DNA of 64,000 nt from Rotaria macrura (Eukaryota; Rotifera; Eurotatoria; Philodinida; Philodinidae), in assembly GCA_900239685.1 (NCBI GenBank), contig OENT01000375.1:1-64000 (forward strand), written 5' to 3'. A program made the position numbers and the translations under genes. Every line of letters begins with the position of its first letter. Position 1 is the stretch's first letter. Below the pieces are notes generated by a model. That model did no database searches and had not been told where the DNA came from. It saw only the letters and a program-made list of their open reading frames with translations. Shown one piece after another: positions 1 through 11,173 of this stretch.

Positions 1-150
1 AAAAGTAAACATTTGTTAGTACTTGATTCGTATGTATAACAATTAAAAAAATCAACTATTAAAAAGAAATATTGGAAATATGAAGTGAAATATTGCACTG
101 CCACGGTACACACCGATGTGAATCATCAGTTTCTTTAAAAAAGTGATCAG

Positions 151-318
151 CAGCAGCTTATTTATATTCCAGCTGGCGCACGAAATAAAAAAACTACTCT
201 AATTGAACAACGGCTTAGTATTTTATCAACAAGATTTGAAAATTCCGAAATTGATTTAAAAGAATATCTTCCGAATCTATCATTACTTGTAGCAAAGGAC
301 ACGAAATCGAAAAAATAA
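151..318 (+). CDS. Probable last exon of an unrecognised gene entering from the left
   Basis: An open frame of 55 codons follows an AG acceptor at 149-150 and ends in TAA at 316-318. The peptide begins QQQLIYIPAGARNKK, contains LSILSTRFENSEIDLKEY and ends in a lysine-rich tail (DTKSKK). An in-frame stop lies just upstream of the acceptor, so if the exon is real it must be spliced to something further left, in or beyond the window. The codon use and mixed polar composition look protein-like, but I recognise no family. The exon faces the pseudogene at 511-1427 tail to tail. It could also be chance open frame. Confidence 0.35.
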   Translation, partial: QQLIYIPAGARNKKTTLIEQRLSILSTRFENSEIDLKEYLPNLSLLVAKDTKSKK

Positions 319-510
319 ATATTTAATTAATAATACATTTGCTTTTGTGAACTTAGTTCTATTAATTTTTCTTTTGAGTTATTTTTTTACAGTTCTTATT
401 CACGGAGTAAAGCATCACATTTTAATCATTTTTTAAATCATCTTTATTTGTACTGTTCGTTCACTAATTAACATACTTATCATTAATAAACCATCTATCT
501 ATCAAGTACT

Positions 511-1427
511 TCAATTAATTTCACTTTTTTCATTTTCGAGTTTTTTTCTCGGGATTTTTCCATTCGGTCTTTTTACTTTCGGCCAATTAACACTGAATCG
601 TTTAACTGGCTGCACGCGACGTAATTCTTCTAGCTTAGCAGATAAATCAGTTATGAAATAGCTAAATGTATACAGAGCCAGAATATTTTCAGTGCGAATT
701 GCTTTATTGATTAAACGAAAGAGAATGCATGGACGTATATACAAGTGTAAAGCATCATCTAACTTGTAAGTGCTGTCAAAATCGTCAATAATCGCTAGCT
801 TGTTTGCATTGCCTTGGTAGTAAGAACGGCATTCTTCTAGCATTTCTTGTCGACCATCAAGTGAATGCGACATGGCTTTAAACATGGCTAAAAGAAAGCA
901 ATATTTTATTTCATTTCAACTTTTATTGCTACCTTTAAAGCTTCGACACCAGAAAAAGGATGGCAATTCAAGTTAAAGATCTCGTAGAGCACTTTCCTTC
1001 GTACCAAATCTACTGAAGAGACCATGGTGTTCTTCGACAGCCTATTGTTCAATAGCAGCAATCAGTCCAGGAAGTTGAATCATCATTGAAACCCGTTATT
1101 CATAAATACCTATCCCTTTAGAATGCTGATGGTACTCGCTCTGCTCTAACTTGCATTTTTTGTTATCCACATTAACAATCAAAATAGCTCGTACCTGTTC
1201 ACATATTGGCATGCTTTATCCAGAAGATCAATACCATGCAGTATAACAATAATTATTTCTGGTTTTCCTCTACTCAGCGTAAAATATTCAACGCATTTTG
1301 GCACTTGTGAATAAAACACAATATAATCATTAAGTAGTCGTAGATGAGCAATCATTGAATCATCAATATTTTCCTCGATTAAATTCGCATCAAACCAAGC
1401 CATGGTGATCAATTCACGATTTGACAT
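511..1427 (-). pseudogene. Decayed N-terminal part of a rotifer ART-associated protein
   Basis: The first piece (1427 to about 1195) starts MSNRELITMAWFDANL, ends near DKACQYVNR and is followed by a GT donor. A second piece (885-511) contains MLEECRSYYQGN, then LFRLINKAIRTENILALYTF, then DLSAKLEEL. From memory, this order (a short WLDAN-type start, a receiver-like alpha/beta stretch, then a helical RLLNKALRT block) is the N-terminal architecture of rotifer proteins that go on to carry an NAD:arginine ADP-ribosyltransferase domain. Between the pieces (about 890-1190) the best frame is cut by several stops. After 511 no ART catalytic region follows; the frame ends in a basic tail. The gene therefore looks broken and lacks its enzyme domain. 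A spliced but highly diverged N-terminal-only gene remains possible. Confidence 0.55.
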
Positions 1428-3845
1428 TAAACGGTTTGCAGCTGCATCACAAATGAGACTGCATCGGTGATGATATTCGGTTACATTATACGAAAAGATA
1501 AACTTTTGAATTCTTAGATGAATAATAGAGCAGATATATGCAAAAAACCATTTACTTAGTAATCTTTATTTTATCATTAGGTGGATAATCCATAAATGCA
1601 TTAAGTATCTGATCCCTTGTTTTGACGTTTCTTATTATATTTTCTGCTGTCGCGACATTTTGTTGCACATTTCTCATCGATCAGATAGCTACTTGCCATT
1701 GAAATTAGCTTCTATGATGTTGTTGACGTTTGAATATATACTTCACTTGAACGTTCTTTTTTTGATTCGACGATTTACTAAATAAAACGTAGCAAATCTA
1801 TTCTCATACTTCACATTGAAATGTTTCTGATTAACAAGATTTCCTTGACTTTTTATTCTTCTCATCATCAATACATACAAAGTTGCTGATGAAGATCTAC
1901 TCAACAAGGTATCATCTTTCATTATTCTCATGTACTTCTTTCCTCTAACCGACAATAATCTGGTAAACAGATATCTTATTAAGAAGAAGCTTCAAACTTC
2001 CTATGGCCACAAGCTTTTATTTTTCCCTAACAAACAAATATCCTATATTAACACTACCAGCAAGTCAATCAGAACTGAGCATGCATGCCACCGTTTAAAT
2101 CATACATTTGTTCTCTATATGTGGTGTGCTAAATGTTAACAGATACTGAATTCATATAAAGCGGAATGTTAAAAGTTCAAATACCTCTTCAAAACATTTG
2201 TTGATACGCAGTAGAAAGATCAAAAGGAAAAATGTCAAACAAATCATAGAAAGATCAAAAAGTTGAAAAATAAATTTTGAGATAAAAAAATGTCAAAATT
2301 AAGAGATAAACAGAAAAGGGATGACTTCCCGCAAATATTAACGACGGAAACGAATAATTCATGTTTTACTGTCCTATAATTCTACTAATCTAGATTTTTC
2401 GCAACTATTAATAGTAACTGTGGTGATTAATACTTATTGAAAGATTAATTAAACGAACCGGACAAAGAATAATTATACAACTAAAGCTCTACTATGATGG
2501 CTGCAGCTGTCGCATCTTCAATAAAAGAAACTCAACGAAAATCACCAGTTGTTTCACTTATTAATTCATAAAAAGAAAAGCAATTGCTAACAGCAAATTG
2601 GAATATTTTCAAATTAAATAAAACAACAACTACAATTAAATATTAGAAATGTACACTGAACGATTGTTCTGATAAAGCTCATCAAGATTTAAATTGTAAA
2701 TTAACTAAAATAATTTATGGTCCTAGTAATCTTCCAGAGTAAGAAAATATTGAAGTTCGTGAGTTTCGTAAGAAAGTTAAAAAAATGAGCAATAAATGAA
2801 ACAGCATCTATCCCACATAAATATAGTTTTTCAATTTTTTTCCTTTTCAGCATTTTTCCTTTCAACAGTCAGCCCATTTGTTTACAGGTAGATTATTGAA
2901 TCGTTTTACAAGAGATATCCCTTCCATGAGTGAACGTTGACTCGATAGATTCATTTGAGACCCTTGTGATATGTAACGTTCATATTCATTCGATGAGATC
3001 ATATGTATGAAGTATTGTCTTCGTTTTCATCTCGATGTGTCCTTACAAGTGTGTTATTTGAAGTGCTCAATCAATAATTAACTATTTTAGCAGTAATTAC
3101 TGGAAATAGTATGATACTTTGGGAAGTATCAATATGCGTCATGTTCGCTTAATCTAAAATTAGTTGGCATCGAAAATGTTTCTTTTTTCAAAGGAATCCC
3201 ATTTTCTTCTTGATCATACTGCAAAATTTATTTATTCAATGGCAATACTGAAGTGGCAATCAGTCATACGCTTTGGTTGCGTATCTCTGATACTTATTGA
3301 TTTTTTAACTGAATTTATCATCTTTTATCGATCATAGTTCATAGTGAAGTTTTGAAATATGGAATCATTTTTAGTAGATTACGTTGTTTACCTTAGAATG
3401 TTAGCAAAAATCAAAACGCAATCGAATCAATGCTTCATTATGGTTGACTTGATTGACATTTATGAGTTCAGTCACTAGCAAATTATTGAATATCAATCTT
3501 TTCTCTATCTGAATATGATATATCTTAGCAAGATTTTTCTGTATCTCAATCGATATTAACACATTTGACTCATAGATGACCTGAAAAAAATTTACTACTG
3601 TATTCAGAATGAATCGCGATAACAGTTCACTTATTCAACCACATCGTCGAACAAATATAATTCTTACAACTTTCAATACTATCGATCATCTTGACGTAAC
3701 GCTTGCTGATAAAGATGATGTTTGACATGATATTTTTACTATCTTACGAGATTCTGTTTTGATTGATTCGGTTGCTAGCCAAACGCAAGCATATTGAAGA
3801 ATTTGATGACCGGGTGACTGCTATTGTAGTTTTTTGTCGTCTAAC
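1428..3845. other. Intergenic AT-rich DNA, no supported gene
   Basis: Open frames here (for example 1930-2139 on plus and 1743-1955 on minus) are short, rich in Lys/Asn/Ile/Phe, and overlap each other on opposite strands. No domain motif, splice-supported exon, RNA gene or clear repeat was found. Confidence 0.4.
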
Positions 3846-4662
3846 CAGGGCTGCCATTTCCTATTTTTCAAATGGAGTTTATGAAAGTCCAAATGGGGTA
3901 TATTTTCGGATATATTGCTTTTCAGAATGGGTTATATCATTGAGGCACATTATATCTCACGCTAAAATGGAGAATTTGATTGAGAAACCCGATGAAATTA
4001 AACTTCTTTTGTAGAAAGCAACTCAATATTTCACTATTTTTATAATAGTAATAGCTGTATTGTTTTTTTTCTCTCAACAAACATTATACTTGTTAATTTA
4101 TAAGTTTAGCCAGTTTGTCTCGAAAAGAAAGAGATTCTTCACCTGTTGTTTCTTCTGAATAATCAGAAATTTCAATTTCATAACCCTTGTTCAATTCCAT
4201 GCGGATATTATCATCAAATCTATTGAAGAAAAAATCTAAAACTAGATTTACTTTTGCGACAAAAAGAACTATGTATTCGTCGAATTTAATAGGAAAAGGT
4301 AATGAAACAATGGGAAACGAGAACAAAAGAAAAATTTAGTAAAATTTATTTCATTGTTCATAGCGAAAATAGTATGTAAAGCCAAATAATTCAAGATGAA
4401 ATTAAAACAAAATGGGTGCTAATGTCTGCTGGTCAGTTCTTAACTAATATATTTAATTTTAGACGTCTTTATATTATAGAAATGAGGCAACTGCAATGGA
4501 AAACATAGGTTATTTTCATAAGAAGGTTCGTCAATCAAACTGCACACTTACAAGCTCAAATGGGGTATAAGGTATATACCCCAAGGGATGTCAAATTTTC
4601 TGGGGTAAAAAATGGTGAAATGGGGTATTATACCCCAAAATGGGGTACAGTTGGCAGCCCTG
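3846..4662. mobile_element. Non-autonomous hAT-like DNA transposon (817 bp)
   Basis: The stretch begins CAGGGCTGCCA and ends with its exact reverse complement TGGCAGCCCTG, giving 11-bp perfect terminal inverted repeats of the CAG...CTG hAT type. The 8 bases outside each end are cgtctaac (3838-3845) and cttctagc (4663-4670). They match at 6 of 8 positions, as an aged 8-bp target-site duplication would. Near both ends the motif tggggtat or its complement atacccca recurs, mostly between 4550 and 4650, like the subterminal transposase-binding repeats of hAT elements. The interior holds only short frames, such as 4093-4326 on the minus strand, without recognisable transposase motifs. Confidence 0.75.
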
Positions 4663-5540
4663 CTTCTAGCACATATTCAATAACCAACCTAGCAAGATCG
4701 CTTGAAACATATTAGTAATAGTAAATAATCAAGTTGATTCTACTTTTGAATGGAAAACGAGCATAGAATGAAATGACAATATTATACCACTCATGAAATA
4801 TACGTCTCATCAAAAGTATTGGTTAGTTTCTTTTTATCAACATCAGTACCATCGACTTCGAAGTATTAGCTACTCGTGCGACTTACATGTCAACCTGAAT
4901 TATTATTTTGTTTCATTAAATCAAAATAAATCTTATGGATATCGATTGGAGATGTTCTGAAAAGTAAAATTGAGTGAAGCTAATAAAGCTAGGGTAACCT
5001 TTTAATCTTTTCATTCTAGATTAACAGTAGTCGCGAGATACAATAAATTCCTCATTTTAGAAGATATTCAATGGTCTTCATGGATTCTTCTCTTATAGTG
5101 TATAGTCTAATTCACATAAATTTCATGTAAGTATACTTGTCGAAAAGTTTTGGATGTGGTTGTATATCACGATATGTATCTATATATAGTAAAAACAGCT
5201 GATCTTCAATAGAGCAAAGATAAAATGCTCATTTTGCCAGATAATGTATATCAATGACAGAAACGATAGTAACTCATCCATCCGTCATTTCTTACTTGTT
5301 GGTCATGGAGTAGAACATACATGTATGCGCAAGTGCACAAATTTCAATAGCGAACGTCATCGCGGACCTATTTCTCTTTCAGCTCTTGTACACATGTAAA
5401 TAGTACGTATGCTGAATATCTTTCCAGAGCATGATCGTCATAGAGGAGAGAGAACACGCAATAAGTAACAGTCATTTGAGATAAATTATCCTAGTATTCA
5501 GAAGCAAGTACATACAGTTAAGTAAACAAACTATTGCATC
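4663..5540. other. Intergenic, nothing recognised
   Basis: AT-rich DNA between the hAT-like element and the small two-exon gene. I saw no coding frame, RNA gene or repeat that I can support. Confidence 0.4.
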
Positions 5541-5796
5541 ATGAGTTCCGTAAAAAGAGGTAAATCTTCTAGGACCATATTTATTGGATAGGAAATAGTA
5601 ATTATTCTTGCTAGATAACAAGGCGAAACAAGCAGGTGCGATTGCTAAAGCTCATATAACTGGCCGAGAGACACCAGAAAAAGATCCACGCAAGAAAGCT
5701 AATAGAGAAAATCAAGGTTCGCTTTCAGGCGATCAATTCATAATTGCCGAAACGCCTGTTGCTCGTATTAATACAAGAGTTGGAACCAAAGAATAA
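5541..5796 (+). CDS. Small hydrophilic protein, two exons, 66 aa
   Basis: ATG at 5541 opens a 19-nt exon (MSSVKR plus one base). A GT...AG intron of 55 bp (5560-5614) follows, and the second exon continues in frame as DNKAKQAGAIAKAH... to TAA at 5794-5796. The 66-residue product is rich in Lys, Arg, Gln, Glu and Ala. It has no signal peptide, no membrane segment and almost no aromatic residues, so it is probably soluble and largely disordered. An AATAAA at 5945-5950 could serve as a poly(A) signal. The intron size matches the well-supported cullin introns. I do not recognise a family. The composition resembles small stress or LEA-like hydrophilic proteins, but no diagnostic repeat motif is visible, so I assign no function. 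Confidence 0.55.
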
Positions 5797-6042
5797 AATT
5801 CTGTAGTTTCAAAAGCATAAACATTGACGTTTTTATGCAAACAAGCACGTTTACTTGTGTACATGTTGAAACATTAACTAAATTAGTCAACGTATTGATT
5901 TTAACATATATCTCTTTATATTTATAAATCTTGCATATCGTCTCAATAAATCAGTAAAACATTTTTATGACTACTATTTTCTCTAATGAATAACAATTGA
6001 AACGGCAGCTGGTTAAAGGTTAGTAAATGTAATTCATATCCA

Positions 6043-6348
6043 ATGCTCTTGATCGTTATGGGCAATATCGACGATTCGCAAACAAGTACAGTTATTCAAC
6101 TACAGGAATACCATTTGAATCCTACATGTTGGGGAAAATTGATAGTTAATTGCAAATCAAAGGTATATGCCGAGCAGTTCGAATCCGTAGTCAATCGTTG
6201 GCTACTTAAATCTGACGGTTTGCATGAAATGTTAAATACGATCGAAACTTATGTAAATAAGGAACAGAAACAGAGATTTTACTTCAAGTTTTATTTATCA
6301 ATATATCTAATGACACGTCAGCCACATGTAGAAAAAATTCACCGATAG
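6043..6348 (+). CDS. Hypothetical exon or small ORF, up to 101 aa
   Basis: An open frame runs from a Leu-rich start (the ATG of MGNIDDSQTS at 6058 is a better start than the first possible codon) to a TAG inside caccgatagtgagtat. A consensus-like donor (gtgagt) overlaps that stop, so the frame may be an exon whose true end is about 6347 rather than a complete gene. The peptide (MGNIDDSQTSTVIQLQEYH, then KSKVYAEQFESVVNRWLLK, ending TRQPHVEKIHR) is balanced in composition and protein-like. Frames of this length are nonetheless expected by chance in this much AT-rich DNA. No family was recognised. Confidence 0.3.
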   Translation: MLLIVMGNIDDSQTSTVIQLQEYHLNPTCWGKLIVNCKSKVYAEQFESVVNRWLLKSDGLHEMLNTIETYVNKEQKQRFYFKFYLSIYLMTRQPHVEKIHR

Positions 6349-9300
6349 TGAGTATTGTTTATCTGGAGTTAGATGCTATATTTAAGTAAATACAATTTAG
6401 ACCCTTTTTTGCCAAAATACTGCTTTACTTTCTGAATCGTTTTAATTAAGTGTGTACGAATGAGAGAGCCCTCGGCTGTAACAAAAAAGAAGGAGATGCA
6501 ATATGAAAGTTAAACTCACAACAGTATTCGTGTGTCATTAGCATGCGTACATTAATTTCCTAAAGGTCCTCAAAACGGCTCGGTCAAAAAACCGACTTTG
6601 ACATTCTGGTTCACAAATGTTTGTTCGAAATTCATTTTTATATGATCCTTTGATCTGTTCAAAGTTATGCGACTTTCGGGGATCACCGCTTTCATCAAAA
6701 TGATTCTTATTCGTGTATAAGTAAATATTGAAACAATCCAATTTCTTTCTTTTAAGTACTGTCTACTTTTCATTTAGTACTGATTTCGTTTAAGACAAAG
6801 AAAAGCAAACAAACCATTTTAATTTGTCTTTTCGATTAAAAACTGTTGAAGCTGATGACACTCACAGTCAACGGCATATGTAGATACGGCTGTGCAGACC
6901 AAACTAAATGTTCTATGGCTAGTTCAATCATGGTTCACTGCTTTTTCATGACTATTTCAAAAGCCATGCCAAAGTGGCCCAGTGTTGTTTTTTTTTTCAG
7001 ACCAATACATTAATTTATATTATTCCCTGTGTCTGCTACATAGATCTTATCATAAGGTATACAATCCTTGCGAATTAGACAAGTGTATGATGTTCACCAC
7101 CAACAGAAGTAATGTCTTTCTTTGCATCTTTATTCCATTTTAAACAATATACGATTATTAAAGTCCGACACTTGAATAGTTTGCTTCTGATTGAAAAGAA
7201 TGTCAGTTTACCAGTTCTGCTGATTCAGGTTCAGATCAGCTTCTTTACTATGGCTACTAAATGCGATGGTGCCACTCTACATTTTCTATGCGGCATCGTC
7301 TGACTTTATATTTATCAATATCCAAAATATCCAAATATCTTTTTGGTCATGCGAGAACATCCAAAACAACGTGTATCACTGAGAAAGATTTCTAATCGGG
7401 TAATACCACTGCGATGAGACCATCGCATAATTTATCTGTTTCCTCCAGCCTCATATAATTCTATTTTTCTTTTCTTGATCAATCACCATATTTGTTGGTC
7501 TATACACTTGATCTAATAGTTCTTTTTTATGATAAATAATTGACGAAAGTAGTGTTGAGTTGTTTTTTTTTCCAGCTAGTTCAGGAAATGCTGTTACATC
7601 CCATATATGACAACATGGCTGTAGCTGCTACGAAATCATACAGCGTAAGTCAAATAAATTACAGCTTCTAATACTTTTGAATCGACATTTACCAGAAGGA
7701 AAAGCTTCAGCAATAGATAAAATTGCGCAATATACTCGTATACAATTGATATCGAATCAAATTGGTCGTAAAAATTCTTTCTTGAAACTTCGATTGGTTT
7801 TTCTATAGCAAAACATCTACTTGACTGATATCAAAACATCGACTTAACGTAATCCCTGGTAAGGTCAGTAAACAATTTATAGTGTGTAAGATAAATATGC
7901 ATTTGTTTGTAAACTTGTATATTTATGAAAAGATTACAATTTGTGTACACAAAGCGCTTAAATCCGAAATACCGATGTAGGAATATTTTAATACAAAAAT
8001 TTAAAAGAATTTTTTTCAAACTTAGCAGTGCATACTTGGCACAGGCCTCAAAAACTGCTGATGCTTTGCAGCAGACTCTTACAGATCACTGTAATTCATA
8101 AGAGAAATTATGATGAAAATTTTCGTTTGAGTATCATTGTTCGTATGAATTACAAGTAGAGAATTTATGCACAATAGCTAATGATAAAAGTATCAAATGC
8201 TTAGAGTATTTTTTATTCTTAAAGTCAATGTTGAAAATTTTGAGATACGATATAATGCAATAGCGAATATGATGGATAATGGATTAGATAGTTGCATTCG
8301 ATATTTCTTTTATTCCCCCTTCGAATTCAAAAAAGAATCTCGCTACAATACTATTAAATGGTGAACAAAAGAAAAGGAAAAACTCTATATCATTGTGAAC
8401 ATTTTCTTACAACAGTAGGACGTATCATATCCCAAAAATTAGAGTCAAATGATGAAGCAGAAATAGAATCCCATTGATTGAGATATAGATAAATCAGATT
8501 TTACAAATGAAGTTGCCTATGGTACAACAGAAACAAACTTTTCTTTTCTTATTTGGATTTTTGGCGGTAACTGATATTTAAAAGTCATATCAGTAAATCG
8601 AAATACTAATTTTCTATTGAATTAATAACCATGTTTTTACTTAAGTAAGAATGAAGTCAATCCAATGTATTGCAAATAGTAGCATGATAAGAAAAACACT
8701 GGAGGCATGGGAGAAAAACAGAATTTGCAAAAATCCACAGCCAGCTGTCTTTCGTATGGCTTATTAAAAATGAGTCAAAGCAACGAACAACATTAGTAGA
8801 AGTGTAGATTGAAGAATCGATAGGCAGGTTCTGCAACGTTCCCAGGAATTGCTTTTTTAAAATTGTCTTGATTTTCACAGATTATATAAGAGAATCGATT
8901 CCTAATTTTTCACGAATATCCTTGTTCATTAGAAAAGATTCTCCATTTTAAAAATTTTGAATGTTCTATTCGTACTATGCCATGATCAACCATTTTCTTA
9001 AGATGAAAATATCAGATTAAATATAATATGGATTCACACCACGCGAACTTAGGCCTCTGGTGCGCACTAAAGGTAATAATCAAAGTACATAGTTTTTAAT
9101 CAAGATCTTCAATGAATATGGCTTTGTTGGCGGTTTATGGATAAATGACGACTAAAGTATACAGACGTAGATATATTTTCTTCATTCATTCGGGCTCATA
9201 CCTAAGTCCTAGTTGCATGCATCATGGTCTTCGATTTATCAGATTTTTGGCGTTTTTAGCAGTATTAAACGATTTTCAATCAGTTACACCAATAGATATG

Positions 9301-11173
9301 ATTATGATTGAAAAGATACAAGAAATAAACACGGAAAGAAATTCTCGCTTGCAAAGTGAAACATGACGGCGATAGTCTTTTCCTTACAGACAATAACTGA
9401 AAGTGATGTTACCATCACACTAACGTCATTCGAATACTCCTATCATCGATGACGATCAGTACTTTCTCAACTGAATTACTGCTGTATTACAGTGTACCAA
9501 TAGTATTAATATGGTAATCGTCGTTGGAATCAATTTGAAAACAAATTCGATCTGACATGAGAGAACTTACGCCTCGTATTCGAACAACTGAAAGTCTTTT
9601 TACTCAACATGCTGAAATGAAAATAACCCTTCTCCTCCGTTGAGATATATATAGCCAATAGGAATATTTACAGCACCATCTATTAGTATATAAGCTTCCT
9701 AGTGTATTCTCGACAGTTTTGAGTAGGAATCGGTCTTTCCCAACCGACAATAATGTATAGACGAAAGTAATTTTAAAAAGCATAGTAAACTGTGCAACAA
9801 GTCAGTTCTCTTTCGCTTCATGACCAGCCGTCTGTTTTGATGAGAAATCAACGAGAAATGTAATCAAGGGAAAAAAACCTATCGCGAATGTTAAAAAAAC
9901 AACAATCCATTCTGATTACCGAAGAACGATCGCACAGAATGGAGAAGAAATAGCATTATACTACTCCTTCGCTGGTTTACATCGAGATTGCATATACAAA
10001 CACTTCACCATGTGCAGAGTAAAGGTGAAGCCTGAGTCATGATACAGGAATTGGTTTGTGAAACGTTTGAGTATTTTTTCCTCATTTCCGATATATAGTC
10101 TGTCTTTTTTCGATTATAATCATATCATTAATTCGTTCCTACAAATTATTCAAAATTTTCTTATCGATATCAAAACATTTCTTTTGTGGCAGTCTTTTCT
10201 CGTAGTATTATGTGCAGATACGGTAATAAGCTAAAGTTCGATTTCTTCTAATGATCCAAGCTTATAGCAATACACATACTATATCCGATTCGTAATGAAG
10301 GATGTTTATTCTTTGAAATAGAGTAGTGCTTAGGAGTGCCATTAAAAATATAACATTAATTGTAGGAATCTTTCTTTTAGCATTTCTCACACCAAGAAAA
10401 AGAAGCAAAGGTTATAGAATCACAGAAATGATCAAAATTAGAATAGATCAGCTACTCGTGCGTCTCAAATGTACTTTTTATGAAGACAAATTTATCGTAA
10501 AAAGCTTCATTTGAACTACGACTATGCATTAAAATCGATTTATAAGTTCATTTTTTTCACACACACAGTCAGCATAAACTATGATACATTGTTTCTTTCT
10601 ATTTGCTTCATTCTACCCACTGTTTTCATATATATGTTTTCACGAAAGTCTATTGTAGAGACATTGGAATAAAAACATTTTCTTTTAATTAACTGAAACT
10701 ATCGACTTTGTTCAAGGTTCTTTTCTAACCTATAGTCATTGTGATGAAATCTGATACAATATAAGACTAGCTTTCAGCGATTGTAATAAATCTCACTCAT
10801 AATAACAATACTAGAATTTTTCAAAAAACAAAAGATCTCCGATATTTTCTTGTTAAATTATGATCAATCCCAAACTAATTTCACATGCCAAGGAATTGAG
10901 TTAACTAATTTTTGGATATTCCCATCTGAGAAAGAAACATGTCAACATTTACAAAACAAAGCTGGCATTCATGTCATAAGAATTCTTTCTCGTCTACTTG
11001 TTTCTTTACTCTTTCTTATTTATTTGATGAGATTACTAGTCAAATATTTACGACAATCGTCTAACTTTCTTCAAATTATGTGAAGTTCTCTTCTTTGTTT
11101 TCTAATAATAATTATTTCATTGTTTTGTCACTAAACTTATTGCAAAGGATGAGTTTATTTTCCAGAGATAAAT
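6349..11173. other. Long intergenic stretch, no supported gene
   Basis: About 4.8 kb with only short open frames (60-77 codons), on both strands and often overlapping (for example 6538-6741 with 6570-6773, both minus). The frame at 10850-11083, just before the cullin, has a hydrophobic C-terminal half but no splice or homology support. No RNA gene or repeat structure was recognised. Confidence 0.4.
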
